A stretch of DNA of 35,530 bases, taken from the NCBI GenBank assembly GCA_021324655.1, contig JAJPIP010000076.1, positions 1 to 35,530 of the forward strand. Reading direction: 5' to 3'. The notes beneath the pieces are model-generated. The model saw only the letters and a program-made list of their open reading frames with translations. It was not told the DNA's origin and searched no databases. Below are positions 20,365-26,716 of this stretch, in pieces. This DNA is from Pseudomonadota bacterium. GTDB taxonomy: Bacteria; Chloroflexota; UBA5177. How positions within the stretch are numbered: the stretch's first letter is position 1; every line of letters begins with the position of its first letter. The position numbers were made by a program, and so were the translations under genes.

Positions 20365-21806
20365 ACGGTCCGTACGTACCGGTTGTCGGACTCGAAGTGC
20401 ATGCCCAACTTCTCACCGCGAGCAAGATGTTCTGCGGATGCTCGTCGCGCTACAGCGGAGCCCCTCCCGACACCCACTGCTGTGCCGTCTGTGCAGGGAT
20501 GCCCGGGGCGCTACCCGTCGTGAATGCCCGCGCGGTAGAACTCGGTCTGCTCACCGCACTGGCCCTCCACTGCACCGTGCCGCGCGCCAGTAAGTTCGAC
20601 CGCAAAAATTACTCGTATCCCGACCTTCCCAAGGGATACCAGATATCTCAGTACGATGATCCCATTGGCCGCGGCGGATTTCTCGACTATCGGATCGGGG
20701 ACCGAGTGATTCGGTGGGGCATCACGCGCGTGCATCTTGAGGAAGACACGGGTAAGACGACGCATACGGACGTGGACGGCCGGGAAGTGAGTTTGGTCGA
20801 CTACAACCGTTCTGGGGTTCCTCTGATGGAAATCGTGACCGATCCGGAAATGCGTATGCCGGAGGAAGCCCGTGAGTTTGTATCGGCGCTGCGGCAGGTC
20901 CTGATGTATCTGGGAGTCAACGACGGTGACCTTCAAGCAGGCAGCATGCGCGTCGACGTCAACATCTCGCTCACGGGACCGAACGGGGAGCGCAATCCGA
21001 AGGTCGAGGTCAAGAACCTCAATAGCCTGCGCGCGCTGGAGCGATCACTCGCGTATGAAATCGAACGGCAGGGGCGGCTTTTAGCCGGCGGAGAGACAGT
21101 TGAGCAGGAAACGCGCGGGTGGTCGGAGAAGGAGGAGAAGACCGTGCCGCAGCGCACCAAGGAGTACGCTCACGACTATCGGTACTTCCCCGAGCCGGAC
21201 CTCCCGCCACTCGTGATCCGGCAGGCTGATCTGGATCGCCTCACCGGGACGATGCCCGAGATGCCCATGACTCGTTCCGGAAGGTTCGTCTCGCAATACG
21301 GCCTCACGCCATTTCACGCGCAGGTGCTCACCCGGGAACGCCCGCTGGCTGACTACTTCGAGCGGGCCGCGGCCGCCGACCGTTCCGTTCCTCCCAGGAT
21401 CTACGCGAACTGGATCACCGGCGACTTGATGCGCCTCCTGGGGGAAGAGCAGCGCGCTGCCGAAGAGATTCCGATACCTCCCGAAAACCTGGCTGAGCTG
21501 CTCTCACTGATCGAAACAGGGGAAATCAGCGGCAGCGCGGGAAAACAGGTGCTGGACGAGATGTTCACTTCCGGCCAAGCTGCACATGCCATCGTTGAGC
21601 GGCGACAACTCCGGCAAGTGGCGGACTCTGCTGCCCTGGATACGCTGACAGACGAGGTGCTGGCCGCGAATCCCGGGATGGTGGATCAGTACCGCAAAGG
21701 TAAGACGAACGTTATCCAGGCTCTTGTCGGGCAGGCCATGAAGTCGAGCCAGGGCCGCGCCAATCCGCAGGTCGTACGCGACCTTCTCGAGCGCAAGCTG
21801 AACTGA
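20361..21806 (+). CDS. gatB: Amidotransferase subunit B
   Basis: 481 aa from the ATG in the ATGA overlap with gatA. The N-terminus has VVGLEVHAQLLTASKMFCGCS and HCCAVCAGMPGALPVVN; the Cys residues form the zinc site found in many GatB proteins. Later blocks are KFDRKNYSYPDLPKGYQISQ, VHLEEDTGK, VDYNRSGVPLMEIVTDPE and RTKEYAHDYRYFPEPDLPP. The C-terminal YqeY-like tail (NPGMVDQYRKGKTNVIQAL) is complete. GatB activates the mischarged tRNA with ATP and transfers the amide. It is the last gene of gatCAB; no terminator is seen before the tRNA. Confidence 0.97.
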   Translation: MNGPYVPVVGLEVHAQLLTASKMFCGCSSRYSGAPPDTHCCAVCAGMPGALPVVNARAVELGLLTALALHCTVPRASKFDRKNYSYPDLPKGYQISQYDDPIGRGGFLDYRIGDRVIRWGITRVHLEEDTGKTTHTDVDGREVSLVDYNRSGVPLMEIVTDPEMRMPEEAREFVSALRQVLMYLGVNDGDLQAGSMRVDVNISLTGPNGERNPKVEVKNLNSLRALERSLAYEIERQGRLLAGGETVEQETRGWSEKEEKTVPQRTKEYAHDYRYFPEPDLPPLVIRQADLDRLTGTMPEMPMTRSGRFVSQYGLTPFHAQVLTRERPLADYFERAAAADRSVPPRIYANWITGDLMRLLGEEQRAAEEIPIPPENLAELLSLIETGEISGSAGKQVLDEMFTSGQAAHAIVERRQLRQVADSAALDTLTDEVLAANPGMVDQYRKGKTNVIQALVGQAMKSSQGRANPQVVRDLLERKLN

Positions 21807-21821
21807 CGGTCGCGCTGCTCA

Positions 21822-21851
21822 TTGTCGGCGTCTGCGGAAACCTCGTACACT
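21822..21851 (+). promoter_or_regulatory. Candidate tRNA-Val promoter
   Basis: TTGTCG (21822-21827, four of six), 18 nt, then TACACT (21846-21851, four of six). The -10 ends 9 nt before the mature tRNA 5' end, so transcription would start at or next to the tRNA. The same TACACT hexamer precedes the tRNA-His unit. Confidence 0.45.
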
Positions 21852-21860
21852 GATGCGCGC

Positions 21861-21937
<77 letters not shown>

Positions 21938-21944
21938 ACCCTGT

Positions 21945-22496
21945 TTACGGAACGGCGGTCGCAAACACCATCCGTTTATGGTCATAGCCGCTTCCGTCGA
22001 AGTGAAACACGCCGGTGCACGTAATGAGAAGAATTCCGCGCTGCTTCGTGTTCTGGTACATCCACTTCGTGGGCAACTGGTTGTTCCAGTAGACTGCCTG
22101 CCACTTCACGCTGAAGCGCACGATCCGGCCATCACGATACCGTACGTCGATGATGTCGCCCGGGTGGAGATTCTTGAGCAGGTAAAACACGGCGGGACAG
22201 CACGTGGAGTCGACATGGCCATAGATCTGGGCAAAGCCCGGCTGGCCGGGCTTGGGGCCCAGGTCATACCACGCCACGTCTCCCCACCTGTAGGGGGCGT
22301 GCGTGTCCTGCGGGCGGTTGAGGGCAAGGCTCTCGACCGGAGCATTAACGCCTATCGACGGAATAACGACCTGCTTGGGCCAGCCCGGCGGGACGAAGAT
22401 CTTGGTTGGGTGAGCGGAGGTGGGAGAGAGGGATGCGGCGCCGAGAACGAGCGCCAGGGTGCATATGAGGACGCGGAAGGCGATAGACCGCAACAC
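21945..22496 (-). CDS. Sortase, class F-like, with signal peptide
   Basis: 183 aa from a GTG with GGGAG (22507-22503) 6 nt upstream. A hydrophobic N-terminal segment (about residues 8-25, ending near a Ser-Ala-His) acts as signal peptide or anchor. The sortase fold is marked by VVIPSIGVNAPV, then the catalytic His94 in QIYGHVDS, Cys160 in LLITCTG and Arg175 in YDHKRMVFA. The short length, the GHVDS block and PAVFYLLKNLHPGDIIDV fit class F, common in high-GC Gram-positives and Chloroflexota. Sortases cut a C-terminal sorting signal and attach proteins to the cell wall or other acceptors outside the cell. No sorting-signal substrate is encoded in the window. Confidence 0.88.
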   Translation of the reverse strand: MLRSIAFRVLICTLALVLGAASLSPTSAHPTKIFVPPGWPKQVVIPSIGVNAPVESLALNRPQDTHAPYRWGDVAWYDLGPKPGQPGFAQIYGHVDSTCCPAVFYLLKNLHPGDIIDVRYRDGRIVRFSVKWQAVYWNNQLPTKWMYQNTKQRGILLITCTGVFHFDGSGYDHKRMVFATAVP

Positions 22497-22534
22497 GTAT
22501 TACTCCCAGGGAAAGATTGCGACCACATCCTAGC

Positions 22535-22556
22535 AGAAGATGAACGTTAGATGAAG
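22535..22556 (-). promoter_or_regulatory. PHO-box-like 11-bp direct repeats upstream of the sortase
   Basis: On the minus strand TTCATCT-AACG-TTCATCT forms two direct repeats with an 11-bp period. The two units match roughly 8 and 9 of 11 positions of the streptomycete PhoP repeat G(G/T)TCAYYYR(G/C)G, recalled from memory. A possible -10, TAGGAT (22532-22527), follows. Binding by an OmpR/PhoB-type response regulator is inference, and a chance repeat is possible. Confidence 0.3.
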
Positions 22557-22576
22557 ACCCTTTTTTAGCGTCGCTG

Positions 22577-22585
22577 TGGTACACT
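22577..22585 (+). promoter_or_regulatory. Extended -10 promoter of the tRNA-His unit
   Basis: TGG-TACACT (22577-22585) is an extended -10 whose hexamer equals that of the tRNA-Val unit. It lies 43 nt before the tRNA. Just after it, CCGTGGT (22587-22593) and ACCACGG (22606-22612) can form a 7-bp leader hairpin with a 12-nt loop, which RNase processing would remove. No -35 is recognised. Confidence 0.45.
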
Positions 22586-22628
22586 TCCGTGGTGTAGCGG
22601 CTCAAACCACGGGGGCGTGGAGCACCAT

Positions 22629-22705
22629 GGTGACCGTAGCTCAATAGGCAGAGCTCTGGATTGTGGCTCCAGTGGTTGTGGGTTCGAGCCCCATCGGTCA
22701 CCCCA
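22629..22705 (+). tRNA. tRNA-His (anticodon GTG), CCA encoded
   Basis: A complete cloverleaf. Acceptor GTGACCG (22630-22636) pairs with CGGTCAC (22695-22701). Anticodon stem CTGGA/TCCAG has loop TTGTGGC with anticodon GTG at 22663-22665. T stem GTGGG/CCCAT has loop TTCGAGC. Discriminator C (22702) faces G(-1) at 22629, the hallmark pair of tRNA-His, and CCA follows (22703-22705). Confidence 0.97.
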
Positions 22706-22720
22706 ACTTGCCACGCACGA

Positions 22721-22754
22721 TGAAGGGCCCCCCGGCGGGGCTCTTCACTTTTTT
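22721..22754 (+). terminator. Intrinsic terminator after tRNA-His
   Basis: TGAAGGGCCCC (22721-22731) pairs with GGGGCTCTTCA (22737-22747), eleven pairs with one G-U, around a 5-nt loop. CTTTTTT follows (22748-22754). It ends only 29 nt before the start codon of the next plus-strand gene. Confidence 0.92.
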
Positions 22755-22783
22755 GCGCCCGACGGGGCGGAGGAGTTATCGAC

Positions 22784-23761
22784 ATGGAAGATTGGCAGGA
22801 GTGGCAGATCCGCGCGGAGCAGGTCGCGGCCGAACTCGGACAAGCCCTGGACGGTTTGGAAGCAGAGTACTTTGGTGAGGCGACGACGACGAACTTCCGG
22901 GCCTTCTGGCCGCGCTTCCGTGAATTGAAAGAGAACGTGCGAGTCGCGCCGGCCATCAAGCTGGAGGACAAGCTGGCCCTCGAACGCCGCTTACGGGGAA
23001 TGGGCTCCCGTGCCTACAAAGCCCAGGAAGTGGCCTTCTCCTCATCCGCGGAGCGCCGGTCGACAATTGGCCCGCGCCTCGAAGCGATTCGAGAGGCGGT
23101 TGAGGGGGCATCGTCGCCCCGTGAGATACGGTCGCTGCGCCGCGAGCTGGGAGCGATCCGCAAAGACTTTGAAGCGGACGAGACTCTGGTGGCAGCCGAC
23201 CGTCAGGGACTGTGGGACGAGTGGCGCCAAACAAACCAATTGGTCTGGGATCGTTTGAACGCACAGTGGGAAGCGAACGCGACCATCCTGCGCGATATTC
23301 TCACCGCCGCCCGCCAGGACCTTGAGCGCGGAAACGCGAACGGCGTCAGACAAAGCACCCGCCGCTTCTTCGAGGCGCTCCGGACGCACGAAGCAAAGCA
23401 GGAAACGATGACGGCGATGAAAGCTGAGGCCGACGAGCTGCGTCGCTCGGCGGATGAAATCGAGGAGAAGAAGGCCGCGGCCCGACAGACTTCCATGGCC
23501 GCGTCGATCCCGGCCACCCGGCCCGTCGAGTCATGGCGGTCCGACCTTGAAAAAGGACGTGAATCCGTGGCGCGGCTGACGCACGAAGCCTCTGAGCTGG
23601 AGCGCCGGATTGAGTCCGCTGATAGTATCCTCGAACAAGCGATGATCCGGGGTAACCTGGTGGAGAAGCGTCGCAAAATTGGGGAACTGGAGCGAGCGAA
23701 CCGGGATCTGGAGCATCGCATCGAGCAGTCTGAGGACTCGCCCCTTATTCCCACGGCCTGA
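22784..23761 (+). CDS. Coiled-coil protein, DUF349-like, function unknown
   Basis: 325 aa with strong GGAGGAG (22769-22775) 8 nt before the ATG. It is almost wholly helical, charged and rich in Glu, Arg and Ala, with no signal peptide or TM segment. The segment LWDEWRQTNQLVWDRLNAQWEAN recalls DUF349 repeats (Trp-x-x-x-hydrophobic, charged helices). The C-terminal third (about 215-315) is a long coiled coil. I do not recognise an enzyme motif. It heads a three-gene run with two small unknown genes. No promoter is visible between the tRNA-His terminator and the start, so it may depend on terminator read-through. Confidence 0.75.
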   Translation: MEDWQEWQIRAEQVAAELGQALDGLEAEYFGEATTTNFRAFWPRFRELKENVRVAPAIKLEDKLALERRLRGMGSRAYKAQEVAFSSSAERRSTIGPRLEAIREAVEGASSPREIRSLRRELGAIRKDFEADETLVAADRQGLWDEWRQTNQLVWDRLNAQWEANATILRDILTAARQDLERGNANGVRQSTRRFFEALRTHEAKQETMTAMKAEADELRRSADEIEEKKAAARQTSMAASIPATRPVESWRSDLEKGRESVARLTHEASELERRIESADSILEQAMIRGNLVEKRRKIGELERANRDLEHRIEQSEDSPLIPTA

Positions 23762-23793
23762 GCTGTAGCATCACTCCGGAAGAGAGACGGATA

Positions 23794-24147
23794 ATGACCG
23801 AGCACGTCGGGACCGGCCAACTCGTAGATTGGATTGTCGGTCTCATGGGGCCCGAGACCGAGCCGTCTCCAACACGTGATTACTACTTGACCCTCCTTCG
23901 ACAGGGACGGGGCGTGCCGGACGCGGTGCGAATCGCCGTGGATGACCTTCTCGAGGAGGTCCGCTCCGCCGTCGCGCGCGAGGAGCCGTACAACGCCCGT
24001 ACCCACCGCAGCCGCCTGGCATTGCCCTCGTATGTTCCCATGGCGCCGCACCGACTGCCTCGTCCGGCGCTTGTGCGCCGAATCGTGCTGGAGCGCATCG
24101 GGAGCTATGGCCAGCCGGCCACCCGAAACCGGCCGCAAGGCACCTGA
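23794..24147 (+). CDS. Small hypothetical protein, 117 aa
   Basis: Starts 32 nt after the coiled-coil gene. The N-terminus looks globular and acidic (LVDWIVGLMGPETEPSPTRDYYLTLLRQGRGVPDAVRIAVDDLLEEV). The C-terminal half is rich in Arg, Pro and His (MAPHRLPRPALVRRIVLERIGSYG). There is no TM segment, Cys or known motif. Codon use matches its neighbours (GC-rich third positions), and the spacing suggests co-transcription with the genes on both sides. I cannot assign a function. Confidence 0.6.
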   Translation: MTEHVGTGQLVDWIVGLMGPETEPSPTRDYYLTLLRQGRGVPDAVRIAVDDLLEEVRSAVAREEPYNARTHRSRLALPSYVPMAPHRLPRPALVRRIVLERIGSYGQPATRNRPQGT

Positions 24148-24161
24148 GGAGAGAGCATCCC

Positions 24162-24332
24162 GTGGATCTGAAAGAGGAACTCAGCCAGATGATCGCGCTG
24201 CCGCAAGTGCGGAGCGCGGACAGGGCCTACATGCAAAACATGCTGGGCCGGCTCAAGCGCGGGGAGCGTCTCTCGTATCAGGATCGCCGCAATCTCGAGG
24301 CCTACATTACGCGCTACTCAGCGCGCGGTTAA
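24162..24332 (+). CDS. Small hypothetical protein, 56 aa
   Basis: GTG start at 24162 with a strong GAGGAGAG (24146-24153) 8 nt upstream. The peptide is helical and charged (starts VDLKEELSQMIALPQV, ends YITRYSARG) with no TM segment or motif. It follows the 117-aa gene by 14 nt and is probably the last gene of that unit. Its TAA lies inside the 3' end of the convergent HAD gene (15-nt overlap). It was found by reading the frame after the ribosome-binding site, and it is short enough that confirmation by homologues would matter. Confidence 0.6.
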   Translation: MDLKEELSQMIALPQVRSADRAYMQNMLGRLKRGERLSYQDRRNLEAYITRYSARG

Positions 24333-25043
24333 TTCCTGTTCGACGCCGGCAAGCACGTCGGGAACGTCCCCAAAGCTCTCGGCAATCCGGAAACGGAGCC
24401 CTACCTCGGGAACGTCCTCCAACTCCATCTCCCAGGTTTCGGCATGCGGGACGAGGATTGCACCGAGCCCGGCTCCAAGAGCGGGATTAATGTCGGAGCG
24501 CGGGCTGTTCCCGATCATCCACGTCTTTTCGGGATCGAGATTATGGGCAGCAACGAGCGCGGCGTAGGTTTCCAGGTTCTTCTCCGCGACGACCTCAACC
24601 CCGGTGAAGTACGGCTCGAGACCCGAAATCTGCACCTTTCGCCGTTGTTCTTCGGGGTCGCCCTTCGTGACGAGAATGCAGCGGTATCGCCGGGACAGGG
24701 TCACGAGCGTTTCCTCAACGTCCGGCAACAGTTCCAGCGTCGCACGCTCGCCGATCGCTCGCGCCGCGTCCACGAGTCCCTCGAGAACAGGAACGTGGAG
24801 TTGCGGGACGAGTGACGCGCAGGCTTCGCGGACGGAATGTGCAAAGGAGGCAGAGCCGTACCCGTGCCGTTGAAGGTTTCGGCGCTCGATCTGATTCAAG
24901 TGCCGACGAGCGTGATCGCTTTCAATGCCGTGTCCGGAGACGGCCTGGACGAAATCTTCGATGACCCGAAGGAAATAGATGTTGTTCTCCCACAAAGTGT
25001 CGTCAGCATCAATGAGGAGAGTCAGCGGTGGGTTGTCGTTCAT
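24318..25043 (-). CDS. HAD-superfamily hydrolase
   Basis: 241 aa. Motif I is LLIDADDTLWENN with nucleophile D12 and acid D14. The Lys region is RCILVTKGDPEEQRRK, and motif III is KTWMIGNSPRSDINPALGAGLGAI. A helical cap lies between motifs I and II (about 20-95), so it is a subfamily I type with a broad small-phosphate substrate range, such as nucleotidase or phosphoglycolate phosphatase relatives. The exact substrate is not readable. No Shine-Dalgarno precedes the ATG. TAGAAT (25058-25053) ends 9 nt before it, pointing to a leaderless transcript. It overlaps the 56-aa plus-strand ORF at its 3' end. Confidence 0.82.
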   Translation of the reverse strand: MNDNPPLTLLIDADDTLWENNIYFLRVIEDFVQAVSGHGIESDHARRHLNQIERRNLQRHGYGSASFAHSVREACASLVPQLHVPVLEGLVDAARAIGERATLELLPDVEETLVTLSRRYRCILVTKGDPEEQRRKVQISGLEPYFTGVEVVAEKNLETYAALVAAHNLDPEKTWMIGNSPRSDINPALGAGLGAILVPHAETWEMELEDVPEVGLRFRIAESFGDVPDVLAGVEQELTAR

Positions 25044-25052
25044 TGGGTTCCG

Positions 25053-25058
25053 ATTCTA
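25053..25058 (-). promoter_or_regulatory. -10 element of the HAD gene (probably leaderless)
   Basis: Minus-strand TAGAAT (five of six) ends 9 nt before the ATG at 25043, so transcription would begin about at the start codon. No -35 is clear. Confidence 0.5.
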
Positions 25059-25087
25059 CCGCAGGCGGCTGCGGACCATGCGCTCCG

Positions 25088-25093
25088 TACAAT
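25088..25093 (+). promoter_or_regulatory. -10 element of the 2-TM protein gene (probably leaderless)
   Basis: TACAAT (five of six) ends 8 nt before the ATG at 25102. It faces away from the HAD promoter 30 nt to its left. No -35 is clear. Confidence 0.45.
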
Positions 25094-25101
25094 GGGACAG
25101 C

Positions 25102-25290
25102 ATGAAAGGTGAGTTGAGGAGGCGCTCGTTCGTTTGGGCGAGCGCGGTCTACGTCCTGCTGGGTGTCATCATCCTCGTGCGGGCGATCGTCGCGCACACC
25201 TATCCGCTCATCGTCCTGGCCCTGATCTTCGTCGCGCTCGGGCTGGTCAGGCTGCGGGACTACCGTTCGTGGAGGAACCGCACCTCGTGA
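25102..25290 (+). CDS. Small two-TM membrane protein, 62 aa
   Basis: The ATG at 25102 is chosen over longer in-frame starts because the upstream part lies across the divergent promoter and has odd composition. A basic N-terminus (MKGELRRRSF) is followed by two hydrophobic helices, about residues 12-30 and 34-50, then a basic tail (RLRDYRSWRNR). By the positive-inside rule both ends face the cytoplasm. There is no family I recognise. Its TGA overlaps the start of the UspA gene as GTGA, so the two are coupled and may form one membrane complex. Confidence 0.65.
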   Translation: MKGELRRRSFVWASAVYVLLGVIILVRAIVAHTYPLIVLALIFVALGLVRLRDYRSWRNRTS

Positions 25291-25859
25291 TCGTCGAGGG
25301 TTCCTCTGCCATCGGGATTCTGGTTGCGGCGGTTTATGCCACGGTGATCGGGTCCATCCTCTGGTGGATGTTGCATGTGCCGAGTGTGGGGGACATCGAG
25401 ACCCACATCAGCCGCATCAAGCGCGAGGAAGAGCGCTTCGCTCATATAGTCGTTCCGGTCCAGGGCGAGGTGCTGTCGGAGCGGCTGATCGCTCTCGCCA
25501 GCCAGATGGCTCGCTACCGCGGGGCCACTCTGGACATCGTGTACGTCACGGAGGTACCGCTTACTTTGCCGTTGAGCGCGATGACGGAAGAGGAGTCGAG
25601 GCGGGCCGATCAGGCATTTGAGCTGGCGGCGCGGATCGCGGCCCGATACGACGTTCGAATCAACAAGCGCGTACAGAAGGCGCGGCAGGCGGGACCGGCC
25701 ATCGTCCAGTATGCCCGGGAAAACAATGCAGACTTCGTACTCATGGCGGGTACGGCGACAAACGGCCGCAGGCCGAGCCACTATGCTCGCTCGGTGGAGT
25801 ACGTCCTCGCCCATGCGCTATCCGAGGTCATCATCGATCGGCCCCCTCTCGAGGCGTAG
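25287..25859 (+). CDS. Membrane-anchored universal stress protein (UspA) domain
   Basis: 190 aa from the GTG at 25287 (GTGA overlap with the 2-TM gene; GGAGGA at 25271-25276). A longer frame from 25134 is rejected as out-of-frame shadow of the previous gene. One TM helix (about residues 8-28) precedes a linker (HISRIKREEER) and a UspA-like domain: FAHIVVPVQGEVLSERLIALASQMA, LDIVYVTEVPL, YARENNADFVLMAGTATNGR, YVLAHALSEVIIDRP. The usual ATP-binding G-x2-G-x9-G-S/T motif is not well kept, so nucleotide binding is uncertain. UspA domains fused to a single TM helix are unusual; they are better known as tails of permeases. Confidence 0.75.
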   Translation: MIVEGSSAIGILVAAVYATVIGSILWWMLHVPSVGDIETHISRIKREEERFAHIVVPVQGEVLSERLIALASQMARYRGATLDIVYVTEVPLTLPLSAMTEEESRRADQAFELAARIAARYDVRINKRVQKARQAGPAIVQYARENNADFVLMAGTATNGRRPSHYARSVEYVLAHALSEVIIDRPPLEA

Positions 25860-25888
25860 TCGAGCGCGGACTTATCGTGAGGTAAGAC

Positions 25889-26716
25889 ATGCTGGACGAA
25901 AAGCGAGTGGCTCTGATCGGCGCAGGCGTTATGGCGGAGACGATCGCCGCCGGCCTCGTCCGTAGCAAACTTGTCTCGCCCGGCAACATCACGGTTTCGC
26001 ACTACCGCCCGGAACGGCTTACCGAAATTCGCGCCGCCCTGCCCGTCCAGACCACAACAGACAACCGGCTGGCGTATGACGAGTCTGACATCGCACTGCT
26101 GTGTGTCCGGCCCCAGGCCATGGCGTCGCTCCTCTCTGAGCTGGATTCGCAGGTCATCCCGCAGAAGCTTCTGATCAGCATCGCGGCGGGTTTGCCCATC
26201 CGCTTCTATGACGCGCGGCTGGGGAGCCGGGTACCCTTCGTGCGTGCCATGCCGACGTTTTTCGGGCGCATCAAAGCAGGGACGACGGGGCTGTCATTGA
26301 ACGCCGAAACGACCGCCGAGCACCTCGCGCTCGCGTCTCAGCTCTTTGCGACCATCTCCGAGAATGTCGTGGTTCTGCCCGAGCACGAAATCGATGCGTT
26401 CACCACGTTCGGTTCCACGACGACGGCCACGATCTACCTCCTGCTGGACGCGCTCATCACCGCCGGGTCGCTGGTCGGACTGCGGCATCAAGCATCACAC
26501 ACTCGAGCGATCGAGCAGGTGATCGCCGCTGCCCGCAATGTCGAAGCCTCCGACATCTCGCCGGCACAGCTCCTCGAAGAGATTTGCACCCCAGGCGGCG
26601 TGACTGTTGAAGGGGTCAAGGTCCTGGAGGAACGCGCGGCACGCGGAGCGGCCATAGACGCCATTCTGGCGGCTATGGAGCGCGCCAGAACTCTCGCCAA
26701 GGAGGCCGAAGCTTAA
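25889..26716 (+). CDS. proC: Pyrroline-5-carboxylate reductase-like protein
   Basis: 275 aa. The N-terminal Rossmann motif is VALIGAGVMAETIAAGLV, then an NADP-type region (VSHYRPERLTEI). LCVRPQAMASLL, ISIAAGLPI and RAMPTFFGRIKAGTTGL follow the ProC pattern, although the usual RAMPN is RAMPT here. The C-terminal dimer domain ends with the ICTPGGVTVEGVKVLEE signature. ProC reduces pyrroline-5-carboxylate to proline with NAD(P)H. The RAMPN change and a somewhat diverged core leave room for a related imine reductase. GAGG precedes the ATG. Its TAA overlaps the stop of the convergent membrane glycosyltransferase by 4 nt. Confidence 0.78.
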   Translation: MLDEKRVALIGAGVMAETIAAGLVRSKLVSPGNITVSHYRPERLTEIRAALPVQTTTDNRLAYDESDIALLCVRPQAMASLLSELDSQVIPQKLLISIAAGLPIRFYDARLGSRVPFVRAMPTFFGRIKAGTTGLSLNAETTAEHLALASQLFATISENVVVLPEHEIDAFTTFGSTTTATIYLLLDALITAGSLVGLRHQASHTRAIEQVIAAARNVEASDISPAQLLEEICTPGGVTVEGVKVLEERAARGAAIDAILAAMERARTLAKEAEA

